This document shows positions 1 to 5,511 of a stretch of DNA of 5,511 nt, one piece after another; the first letter of the stretch is position 1, and each line of letters begins with the position of its first letter. Below the pieces are notes generated by a model. The model had not been told where the DNA came from. It saw only the letters and a list, made by a program, of their open reading frames with translations, and did not search any database. The stretch lies in contig JANTHQ010000161.1 of NCBI GenBank assembly GCA_024762375.1, positions 1 through 5,511 on the forward strand, in the 5' to 3' direction. Made by a program: the position numbers and the translations under genes. Source of the stretch: Anaerolineaceae bacterium (GTDB taxonomy: Bacteria > Chloroflexota > Anaerolineae > 4572-78).

Positions 1-403
<403 letters not shown>

Positions 404-422
404 TTAACGGAAGTCCTCTTCC

Positions 423-452
423 TTACTTCTTACTCTTACTTACTTCTTACTC
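423..452 (-). repeat. 13-bp direct repeat in the pre-16S leader
   Basis: TTACTTCTTACTC occurs at 423-435 and again at 440-452, so the units recur every 17 bp. In the minus-strand transcript this gives a purine-rich run built from GUAAG units just upstream of mature 16S. It could be a spacer that stays single-stranded, a processing or protein-binding segment, or simple slippage. Only the repeat itself is seen; the function is unknown. Confidence 0.8.
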
Positions 453-560
453 GCACTCTTACCTTCACTATTCAACTGTTAATGTGCCCATTAAAAAACC
501 AACAATCGACTGCATTGCTGGCTCACACGACACGGGGAATCTTCATTGCCCCGCAAGCAT

Positions 561-580
561 GATAGTTTACTCAAACTATC
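561..580. repeat. Perfect 8-bp palindrome overlapping rrn P2
   Basis: GATAGTTT (561-568), a 4-base spacer ACTC, and AAACTATC (573-580) form a perfect inverted repeat. It covers the proposed -10 hexamer (564-569) and part of the spacer of the second rrn promoter, the normal position for an operator. It could equally be a leader-RNA hairpin in transcripts from the upstream promoter. It is not followed by a U-run in the minus direction, so it is not an intrinsic terminator of that transcript. Confidence 0.7.
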
Positions 581-592
581 TACTTTTGTCAA
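564..592 (-). promoter_or_regulatory. Candidate rrn promoter P2
   Basis: On the minus strand a perfect TTGACA (-35, 587-592) is followed after 17 bp by TAAACT (-10, 564-569, 4 of 6 matches). Initiation would fall near 556-558, giving a leader of about 155 nt. A second promoter downstream of a stronger one is common for rRNA operons. The weak -10 and the overlapping palindrome make this less certain than P1. Confidence 0.5.
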
Positions 593-673
593 ATTGACCG
601 CGCTGATTTCGATGCTGAATGTTTGCTTTTTTGAATGATCCTGCGACGCTTTTCAGCGCGACAACGAGGCAGG

Positions 674-701
674 ATTATATACGCTTTTTGTCCTTTGTCA
701 A
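674..701 (-). promoter_or_regulatory. rrn promoter P1, near-consensus
   Basis: On the minus strand TTGACA (-35, 696-701) and TATAAT (-10, 674-679) both match the sigma-70-type consensus perfectly and are separated by 16 bp. Upstream, 702-729 is A/T-tract rich, as in an UP element. The bases after the -10 (CCTGCCTCG) form a GC-rich discriminator, the feature that makes rRNA promoters sensitive to ppGpp and initiating NTP in studied bacteria. The predicted start is near 665-667. Position, direction and strength all fit the main 16S promoter. Confidence 0.88.
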
Positions 702-729
702 ATCGCGTTTTCGTTTTTGAAAAAAACTG

Positions 730-1755
730 TCACCTGCCGATTTTCCGCAATTTCGAACTCCCCCGCAGCGCCGATACCGACCCAATCCCCGCCGCGAACA
801 TCGCCACCCGCAACTCGGTTTGCACAATGTCTATTTCTGCCGCCACTGCCTCCGTCGAATCCACCGCCGCCCGTAAAAACGGCCCCGCCATCCCGCCGAG
901 ATGCGCCCCCAACGCAATACTTTTCGCCACATCCAGCCCCGACCGCAGCCCGCCACTGGCAATCAACGGCAAATCCGGCGCCACCCGCCGCGCCGACACC
1001 ACCGCCTCTGCGGTGGGAATACCCCAATCCACAAACGTTGCCGCTACCCGCCGCAAACGTTCGCTGGGCGCGCGGTACATCTCCACCTGCGACCACGATG
1101 TCCCCCCCGCACCCGCCACATCTATCGCCGATACCCCCGCGTTCATCAATTGCCGCACATTCTCCGCCGAAAAACCCCAGCCGACTTCTTTTGCAATTAC
1201 CGGTACAGCCAGCGCGGCACACACCGTTTCGACCTGCGCCAGCAATCCCGCAAAATCGGTGTCCCCTTCCGGCTGAACAGCCTCCTGCAGCGCATTAAAA
1301 TGCAAAATGAGCGCATCTGCCCCAACCATATCCACGGCCCGCCGACATTCTTCCACCCCATAGCCATAATTCAATTGCACGGCTCCCAAATTGGCAAACA
1401 ACAAAATATCGGGCGCATATTTTCGCACTTCAAATGATGCCGCCAGCGCAGGGTCTTCCAGCGCCGCCCGTTGACTGCCGACCCCCATCGCCACCCCGCA
1501 CGTTTGTGCCGCCTCCGCCAGCCGCCGGTTGATTCGCGCAGCTTCATCCGTTCCACCCGTCATAGATGAAATGAGCAGCGGCGCACGCAAATGCTTGCCG
1601 AAAAACTCGGTGCCGGTATCCACCGCCGCCAAATTCAACTCCGGCACGGCATTATGCTCAAACCGGTACTGCTCAAACCCGGTGGTGAGATTTTTAAACC
1701 CGACATCTTCATCCAAATTGATGCGAATGTGGTCTGCCTTTCGTTGTCCGTGCAT
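730..1755 (-). CDS. fni: Type 2 isopentenyl-diphosphate delta-isomerase
   Basis: This FMN- and NADPH-dependent cytosolic enzyme interconverts isopentenyl and dimethylallyl diphosphate, the two isoprenoid building blocks. At 341 residues it is normal length. Visible family marks are the N-terminal RKADHIRINL (5-14), SSMTGGT (63-69), GVGSQRA (91-97), the HFNALQE segment (152-158) followed by PEGD (162-165), KEVGWG (189-194) and AGAGGTSW (214-221). In characterised homologues the Gln and Glu of the HxNxxQE motif (here Q157 and E158) serve catalysis and Mg2+ binding, and the glycine-rich loops hold FMN. I chose the ATG at 1755 because GGAGGG lies 7 nt upstream and the conserved N-terminus begins four residues in; the open frame extends farther upstream without support. 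It points into the rrn operon, with its stop 28 bp before the P1 -35 box. The sequence recalls Chloroflexus-type enzymes. Confidence 0.95.
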   Translation of the reverse strand: MHGQRKADHIRINLDEDVGFKNLTTGFEQYRFEHNAVPELNLAAVDTGTEFFGKHLRAPLLISSMTGGTDEAARINRRLAEAAQTCGVAMGVGSQRAALEDPALAASFEVRKYAPDILLFANLGAVQLNYGYGVEECRRAVDMVGADALILHFNALQEAVQPEGDTDFAGLLAQVETVCAALAVPVIAKEVGWGFSAENVRQLMNAGVSAIDVAGAGGTSWSQVEMYRAPSERLRRVAATFVDWGIPTAEAVVSARRVAPDLPLIASGGLRSGLDVAKSIALGAHLGGMAGPFLRAAVDSTEAVAAEIDIVQTELRVAMFAAGIGSVSALRGSSKLRKIGR

Positions 1756-1774
1756 GGAAATACCCTCCGCGGAA

Positions 1775-1803
1775 ATAGTACAACGGCGGGCGCAATCCGT
1801 CAA
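1775..1803 (-). promoter_or_regulatory. Candidate fni promoter
   Basis: On the minus strand TTGACG (-35, 1798-1803, 5 of 6) is separated by exactly 17 bp from TACTAT (-10, 1775-1780, 4 of 6). The expected start near 1768-1770 leaves an untranslated leader of only about 13-15 nt, which would contain just the GGAGGG ribosome binding site (1763-1768) and a 7-nt spacer before the ATG at 1755. Confidence 0.6.
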
Positions 1804-1816
1804 TCGGCACGCGCAA

Positions 1817-1844
1817 TTGTTTGCCGTTTCGCGGGCGATATGAT
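1817..1844 (+). promoter_or_regulatory. Candidate promoter of the prepilin peptidase gene
   Basis: TATGAT (1839-1844) matches the -10 consensus at 5 of 6 bases. A weak -35, TTGTTT (1817-1822), lies 16 bp upstream. The predicted start near 1850-1852 is only about five bases before the ATG at 1856, so the mRNA would be almost leaderless. This promoter diverges from the fni promoter; together they occupy the 100-bp gap between the two start codons. Confidence 0.42.
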
Positions 1845-1855
1845 AGCATGATTTT

Positions 1856-2671
1856 ATGAACCTGACCCTACTGCTCATTTTACTATTTGGTTGGTTGATT
1901 GCCGTGCTGGTCAACCATATCGCTTCGGTTTTGCCGCTGAAAGAAACACTGTGGCAGAAACCCTTCTGCACCCGCCGATTGAATTTCGACGGGTTGGAAG
2001 CCGTGTCGCTGGCAAAAAAAGGCGAAACGCCCGCCGCCACCGAAATCTGCCATGCGCCGCGCCTGCCACTGGCGTGGAGCGGATTGCTGGCGGTGCTCAC
2101 CGGCAACCGCCGCTGCCCCACCTGCGGCAAAACACTCGGCTGGCGGCACATTGCGGTAGAAATCGTTTTTCCCACTCTGCTGGCAGTGCTCTATCTCAAA
2201 TTCGGGTTCACCCCCTATTTTGGCTGGACGGCACTGTACACCGCCATTCTCACCATTCTGTTCATCACCGATTTGGAACACCGGCTCATCCAGCATGCCA
2301 TCATCTTTCCGGCAATTTTGCTGGCGCTGGCGGGTGGTTTCTTTTCGCCCGCAATTACATGGAAACAAGCTATCGTTGGTGGGGCGGTCGGGTTCGTCAG
2401 TTTTTATCTGCTGGCACTGCTGGCGCGCGGCGGGCTGGGCGAAGGGGATGTGACCCTTTCGGCGTTTTTGGGATTGATTATCGGCTTGCCAAATATTATC
2501 GTGGCGTTGCTCTACGGCATTTTACTCGGCGGGGCGGTATCGGTCATTTTGCTGATAACCCGTCGCGCCACCCTAAAAACGTTCATCCCGTACGGGCCAT
2601 TTCTCATTTTGGCGGGCTGGGCGGTGATGGTGTGGAATCAGCCGCTGATGTCGGCAATTTGGCAAAGATAG
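1856..2671 (+). CDS. Prepilin peptidase, family A24 (type IV leader peptidase)
   Basis: This polytopic inner-membrane aspartic protease would cleave the short leader of type IV prepilins or type II secretion pseudopilins; classical PilD also N-methylates the new N-terminus. The 271 residues begin with a membrane helix matching the family's opening motif (G12...N20...LP at 26-27). The catalytic aspartates are visible: D139 in ITDLEHRLI and D198 in GEGD (195-198), followed by a glycine-rich helix and the family's PYGPFLILAG near 245-254. Unusually, only the second zinc-binding CxxC pair remains (CPTC, 87-90, in the context RRCPTCGKTLGW). The region of the first pair has single cysteines at 38 and 65, so the zinc site and the methylase function may be altered. 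No Shine-Dalgarno sequence precedes the ATG, fitting a near-leaderless transcript. No pilin genes are in view, so the substrate is unknown. The next gene starts directly after its TAG. Confidence 0.9.
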   Translation: MNLTLLLILLFGWLIAVLVNHIASVLPLKETLWQKPFCTRRLNFDGLEAVSLAKKGETPAATEICHAPRLPLAWSGLLAVLTGNRRCPTCGKTLGWRHIAVEIVFPTLLAVLYLKFGFTPYFGWTALYTAILTILFITDLEHRLIQHAIIFPAILLALAGGFFSPAITWKQAIVGGAVGFVSFYLLALLARGGLGEGDVTLSAFLGLIIGLPNIIVALLYGILLGGAVSVILLITRRATLKTFIPYGPFLILAGWAVMVWNQPLMSAIWQR

Positions 2672-2968
2672 ATGGAGACGGAAGTGGGAAAGGAAAAGAT
2701 TCAAGCGCACGCAATTATTGAAGGGCGGGTGCAGGGCGTGAGTTTTCGCTATTACACCCAACTGAAAGCCAACGAACTCGGTATCACCGGCTGGGTGAAA
2801 AATCTGCCCGGCGGCAGGCAGGTTGAGGCCGTCTTCTGCGGCGAAAAATCCGCCGTAGAAAAAATGCTGGCGTGGTGCGCACACGGTCCGCCGCACGCGC
2901 GGGTCGATTCGGTAACGGTGGATTATCAATCGCCGAGTGAATTTCGCGGGTTCAATATCAGATATTAG
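2672..2968 (+). CDS. acyP: Acylphosphatase
   Basis: This small cytosolic hydrolase cleaves the carboxyl-phosphate bond of acyl phosphates. The 98 residues match the single-domain family: GRVQGVSFRYYTQ (18-30) is the phosphate-binding loop containing the catalytic arginine R26, and GWVKNLPGG (40-48) contains the catalytic asparagine N44. VEAVFCGE (51-58) and the C-terminal GFNIRY are also typical. The ATG abuts the TAG of the prepilin peptidase gene, so the two are probably cotranscribed and perhaps translationally coupled. An alternative GTG start at 2684 (residue 5) has GGAG six bases upstream and would remove only non-conserved residues; the conserved fold begins near residue 10, so either start works. 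The physiological substrate is unclear, as for most bacterial acylphosphatases, and no neighbour hints at it. Confidence 0.95.
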   Translation: METEVGKEKIQAHAIIEGRVQGVSFRYYTQLKANELGITGWVKNLPGGRQVEAVFCGEKSAVEKMLAWCAHGPPHARVDSVTVDYQSPSEFRGFNIRY

Positions 2969-3032
2969 AGATTGGTTATTGGTTATTGGTTCAATATCCA
3001 ATTAACCAATCGCTAATTTCCAATCAACCATT
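2964..3032. repeat. Heptad repeat array with inverted symmetry
   Basis: Three perfect tandem copies of ATTGGTT occupy 2971-2991, preceded in phase by ATTAGAG (2964-2970), which overlaps the acylphosphatase stop codon. After the short spacer CAATAT, the right half carries the reverse complement: AACCAAT at 3004-3010 and related seven-base units to 3032. CCAATTAACCAAT (2998-3010) and CCAATCAACCATT (3020-3032) match at 11 of 13 positions. The left half (2978-2989) can pair with 2998-3010, leaving one bulged base. This resembles the heptanucleotide repeats (STRR-type) known from cyanobacteria and similar intergenic repeats I recall from Chloroflexota. It could act as a processing or attenuation hairpin between acyP and the Clp gene, or be a dispersed element without a role. 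Confidence 0.85.
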
Positions 3033-3047
3033 TACCGAAGGTAACTT

Positions 3048-5258
3048 ATGGCAAAACGCGGAACCCTTTCAACCAAAATCCCCGCCGACGACCTGACGCA
3101 GGCATTGCAGCAGGCGGCGGTATATATGAAGAATTTCCACCGGCGAGTGATGACGGCTGAAATTTTGCTGTACACTTTTTTGAAAATGCCCGATACCGCC
3201 GCCCACCAAATTTTGCGAAAATTAGCAGACCAGCGCGGCATCAATTGGAAATCGTTTGAGCAGCGCATCACTCGCGCTGCCGAAGACCGGATGACTGTTG
3301 ATGTGAATTTCGATTTTGAAACGGACGGCAATCAGCGCGTGTCGCTGGGCGATGACATTTTGTATCTGATTGATGAAGGGTATGCGCTGGCACAAGCCCG
3401 CAACGAAACCCGCTGCGGCACGGAACACGTGCTCGCCATTATGCCCGAACCGCGCGTCAGCGTCAGCCGAATGCTCACCGATGCGGGCATCACCGGCTCG
3501 GCGGTGATGGATTTTCTGCCCGACCCGACCCTGTCGCCGCACGCCGCCACCCGCGACCATGTGGCGCTGGCAAAAAACGGGCGGATGGCGCCGGTTTATT
3601 TTCGGGAAAATCTGCTGAACGAACTTGTCAGCCTGCTGAGCATGGCACACAACCGCCATACCATTTTGGTCGGGGCGACGGGCGTCGGCAAGCGGTCGCT
3701 GGTGTACAGTTTGGCGCAACTCATCGCCGATGGCAAAGGGCCGGTCGGGCTGGATTCGCTGGTGGAAATGGATGAACAAGCGTTGCTCGACAATCCACTG
3801 AAGACCGTGCGCGGCGGATTGCGGCAGGCGCAGGGCGGCATTCTTTTTGTGCCGAATATCGCTCGCTTTTTTGGCGGCTTCCGCGCCGAATTTCCCGAAA
3901 AAGCGGGCATCGAACTGCAAAAAGCGTTTTTCGGCAGCGATGTGGTCATCATCGGCACGGCAACCCCCGGCAGGTTCGATGACCGGCTGGCGGGCAATGC
4001 CACCATCACCCAAAACAGCACCCGGTTCACCGTCCCCCCCGCCGATGAAAATGAAACCACCGAAATTCTGCGCGCGCTCGTGCCCCGTTTTCAAACCGAT
4101 TATCAACTGACCATCGCACCGGAAAGCCTGCCGGAAGCCGCCCGGCTGGCGAAACGCTATCTCACCGAAAATCCGCTCCCCGGCGCGGCGGTGCATCTGC
4201 TGCACCGTGCCTGCGCCCTGCTGAATATGAGCGCGCACGGGCAGCCCGTCGGCAACATCCCCGCCGACCGCACCCTCAACCCCGAAGATGTGATGGTAGC
4301 GGTCAGTATGCTCACCGGCATTCCCGTTTCCAGCATGGGCGCGGATGAACGCAATCGTTATGCGCACATGGTGGAACATCTGCACAAACGCATCATCGGG
4401 CAGGATGAAGCCGTGCTGGCGCTCAGTCGCGCGGTGAAAATGGCGCGCGTCGGGTTGAAAGACCCCAAACGCCCCATCGGCTCGTTTCTGTTTTTGGGGC
4501 CGACCGGCGTCGGCAAAAGCGAATTGGCGAAAGCGCTGGCAGAGTTTATGTTCGGTACGGAAGATGCGCTCATCACGCTGGATATGAGCGAATATATGGA
4601 CGAAAGTTCGGTCAACCGGCTCATCGGCTCGCCACCGGGGTATGTCGGGCACGAAGCGGGCGGGCAGCTCACCGATGCGGTGAAAGCGCGGCCATACTGC
4701 GTGGTGCTGTTCGATGAGGTGGAAAAAGCCGCGGTGAAAGTGTTCGATGTGTTGCTGCAAATTATGGATGAAGGGCGATTGACCAGCGGCAAGGGCGAAA
4801 CGGTCAGTTTCCGTGAAGCGGTCATTTTGATGACCAGCAATATCGGTGGCAAATTTTTGGCGAACCCGGAACTCTCGGAAGCCGCCGCCCGCGCCGAAAC
4901 CGAGAAAGCGCTGAAAGCGCATTTCCGCCCGGAATTTCTCAACCGGCTGGATGACATCATCTATTTCCATTCCCTTTCGGCGGAAGATTTGCGCCAAATT
5001 CTCGATTTGATGCTCCGCAAAGAATTGAAACGGCTGGCGGAACAGCACATTTCGCTCGACATTACCACTGCCGCCAAAACGTGGATACTGGCGCAAAACG
5101 ACCATCCCGAATGGGGTGCGCGTCCGCTGCGGCGGCTCATTCAGGAAAATATCCGCGCCCCCATGGCCGATTTTCTGCTGGAAAACAACCCGCAAGCGGG
5201 TGTCACCATCCGCGTCGATGCGGTGGATGGCGGGTTGAAATTTGAAACCGTGAAATAA
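3048..5258 (+). CDS. HSP100/Clp-family AAA+ ATPase with degenerate first ATPase domain
   Basis: This 736-residue protein has a Clp N-domain (two repeats, about 16-75 and 97-157), a first AAA+ domain D1 (about 165-400) and a second, D2 (about 435-735). D2 is complete: Walker A GPTGVGKS (484-491, K490), pore loop GYVG (531-534), Walker B LFDE (D556, E557), sensor 1 N598, arginine finger R633 in EFLNRLD, and sensor 2 R692 in GARPLRR. D1 is degraded: Walker A reads GATGVGKR (K215, then R instead of T/S), the Walker B DE pair is replaced by P269-N270, and the aromatic pore-loop motif is missing. There is no coiled-coil middle domain as in ClpB, and no IGF/IGL tripeptide for ClpP between sensor 1 and R633. 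I infer a single-motor remodelling ATPase that may work without ClpP; clpA, clpB or clpC would each mislead as a name. GAAGG six bases before the ATG supports the start. The gene may share the upstream mRNA or use its own promoter. Confidence 0.93.
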   Translation: MAKRGTLSTKIPADDLTQALQQAAVYMKNFHRRVMTAEILLYTFLKMPDTAAHQILRKLADQRGINWKSFEQRITRAAEDRMTVDVNFDFETDGNQRVSLGDDILYLIDEGYALAQARNETRCGTEHVLAIMPEPRVSVSRMLTDAGITGSAVMDFLPDPTLSPHAATRDHVALAKNGRMAPVYFRENLLNELVSLLSMAHNRHTILVGATGVGKRSLVYSLAQLIADGKGPVGLDSLVEMDEQALLDNPLKTVRGGLRQAQGGILFVPNIARFFGGFRAEFPEKAGIELQKAFFGSDVVIIGTATPGRFDDRLAGNATITQNSTRFTVPPADENETTEILRALVPRFQTDYQLTIAPESLPEAARLAKRYLTENPLPGAAVHLLHRACALLNMSAHGQPVGNIPADRTLNPEDVMVAVSMLTGIPVSSMGADERNRYAHMVEHLHKRIIGQDEAVLALSRAVKMARVGLKDPKRPIGSFLFLGPTGVGKSELAKALAEFMFGTEDALITLDMSEYMDESSVNRLIGSPPGYVGHEAGGQLTDAVKARPYCVVLFDEVEKAAVKVFDVLLQIMDEGRLTSGKGETVSFREAVILMTSNIGGKFLANPELSEAAARAETEKALKAHFRPEFLNRLDDIIYFHSLSAEDLRQILDLMLRKELKRLAEQHISLDITTAAKTWILAQNDHPEWGARPLRRLIQENIRAPMADFLLENNPQAGVTIRVDAVDGGLKFETVK

Positions 5259-5297
5259 CGCCAAACAGATTGCCGTTATCATCAGGTTGAAAATCAG

Positions 5298-5325
5298 CCA
5301 CGGATTTCCACAGATTCCACGAATC
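5298..5325. repeat. Three tandem CCACRGATT-like units
   Basis: CCACGGATT (5298-5306, plus one T), CCACAGATT (5308-5316) and CCACGAATC (5317-5325) are degenerate nine-base tandem units located 40-67 bp after the Clp stop codon. Motifs of the CCACGGATTTCCACAGATT type recur in intergenic DNA of many environmental bacteria as far as I recall. The role is unknown. Confidence 0.6.
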
Positions 5326-5355
5326 AAAATCGGAAAAACCCGCGAACCGTGTGGA

Positions 5356-5395
5356 AGCCATTGCTCGAAACGGGTACTTGCGGCTAAAATTTTTT
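5356..5395 (+). terminator. Weak candidate terminator for the Clp transcript
   Basis: A short stem AGCC (5356-5359) with GGCT (5382-5385), possibly extended by two G-C pairs across a bulge, is followed by AAAA and six T residues (5390-5395). The stem is poor and the loop long, so this is the best candidate downstream of the Clp gene rather than a confident terminator. Confidence 0.25.
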
Positions 5396-5436
5396 GTCTG
5401 CGTAAGTCGAAATCATTAAAAATCCTTTACGTTTTC

Positions 5437-5476
5437 TTTAAACCCTCTTAACATTGTGGATATATGCTATTCACAA
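5437..5476 (+). promoter_or_regulatory. Candidate promoter and operator-like inverted repeat before the last gene
   Basis: TTGTGGATA (5454-5462) and TATTCACAA (5468-5476) form an inverted repeat matching at 8 of 9 positions around a 5-base spacer. Two weak promoter readings exist: TTTAAA (5437-5442) with TATATG (5461-5466), 18 bp apart, or TTTACG (5426-5431) with TAACAT (5449-5454), 17 bp apart. In the first the repeat overlaps the -10, as an operator would. The left arm also includes a near DnaA-box match (TGTGGATAT, one mismatch). Confidence 0.35.
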
Positions 5477-5492
5477 ATAGGAGGGTTTCTTT

Positions 5493-5511
5493 ATGGAATT
5501 TGAACACAATT
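5493..5511 (+). CDS. Start of an unidentified gene (partial, runs off the window)
   Basis: Only six codons are visible (MEFEHN) before the window ends, so the product cannot be named. The start is well supported: AGGAGGG (5479-5485), the strongest ribosome binding site in the window, sits 7 nt before the ATG. Possible promoter elements and an inverted repeat lie just upstream, and about 234 bp separate it from the Clp gene, so it probably begins a new transcription unit. Confidence 0.65.

Larger units (their letters stand above)
404..665 (-). promoter_or_regulatory. Pre-16S rRNA leader region
   Basis: This 260-nt stretch between the proposed P1 start point and mature 16S has no credible gene. 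It would be transcribed as the rRNA leader and removed during maturation. It holds several possible small hairpins: an 8-bp stem at 561-568/573-580, a CGGGG/CCCCG stem at 533-537/549-553, and a TTAATG/CATTAA stem at 479-484/489-494. The 50 nt next to the 16S 5' end are purine-rich in the transcript and contain a direct repeat. I searched by eye for a boxA-type antitermination element and found none I would defend. Confidence 0.6.

Noticed and set aside
561..587. Hairpin plus T-run read as a plus-strand terminator
   Set aside because: No plus-strand gene ends here, and the T-run (TACTTTT) is interrupted; the palindrome is better explained by the rrn promoter or leader.
635..1437. Several plus-strand open frames of 174-213 residues across fni
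   Set aside because: They overlap the conserved isomerase on the other strand and have biased compositions (Pro, Ala, Arg runs) typical of shadow frames.
1756..2175. Upstream extension of fni to a 481-residue protein
   Set aside because: The extension would cover the prepilin peptidase gene in antisense, has no family similarity, and the ATG at 1755 has a strong Shine-Dalgarno sequence and a promoter just upstream.
2964..3032. The heptad array as a CRISPR fragment
   Set aside because: Units are only seven bases, contiguous and without spacers, and the two halves are inverted relative to each other.
3222..5327. A 701-residue open frame antisense to the Clp gene
   Set aside because: The plus-strand protein has full Clp/HSP100 motif order, while the antisense translation shows no recognisable domain, is rich in His, Arg, Phe and Gly as expected from reversed GC-rich codons, and has no ribosome binding site I trust.
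5300..5476. A possible replication origin from scattered CCACA-like boxes
   Set aside because: Only one near match to a DnaA box and a few partial ones are present, with no box cluster, no dnaA/dnaN neighbours and no clear unwinding region.

Overview
The window looks like a chromosomal segment of a moderately GC-rich bacterium. It carries the 5' part of a 16S rRNA gene, a bacterial-type rrn promoter region and four complete protein genes. The rRNA has a perfect bacterial 27F priming site and a perfect EUB338 (type I) probe site. That type excludes the usual Planctomycetes and Verrucomicrobia patterns. The type 2 isopentenyl-diphosphate isomerase, the one-CxxC prepilin peptidase and the 16S 5' sequence together suggest Chloroflexota, perhaps Anaerolineae-like. 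This is an inference from remembered family resemblance; no search was run.

Minus strand, positions 1 to about 1803: a 16S rRNA gene reads leftward off the window edge. It is preceded by a leader of about 260 nt and two candidate promoters, one of them near-consensus (TTGACA, 16 bp, TATAAT). Directly upstream and in the same direction lies fni (730-1755). Its stop codon is only about 28 bp from the rrn -35 box, with no convincing terminator between them. fni has its own promoter and a strong Shine-Dalgarno sequence.

Plus strand, positions 1817 to the end: a divergent promoter drives a type IV prepilin peptidase (1856-2671). An acylphosphatase (2672-2968) follows with zero spacing. A 69-bp array of seven-base repeats with inverted symmetry fills most of the gap before an HSP100/Clp ATPase (3048-5258). 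After it comes about 230 bp of intergenic DNA with short CCAC-GATT repeats, a weak terminator candidate and an inverted repeat. The first codons of another gene follow, behind a strong ribosome binding site.

The genes do not form one obvious pathway: isoprenoid precursor isomerisation, pilin or pseudopilin maturation, acyl-phosphate hydrolysis and protein remodelling. The most unusual protein is the Clp ATPase. Its first AAA+ domain has lost the Walker B acidic pair and the pore loop, it has no ClpB middle domain and no visible ClpP-docking tripeptide, yet its second AAA+ domain is fully intact. The most unusual DNA is the heptad array at 2964-3032. I see no CRISPR array, transposon, prophage or defence cassette here.
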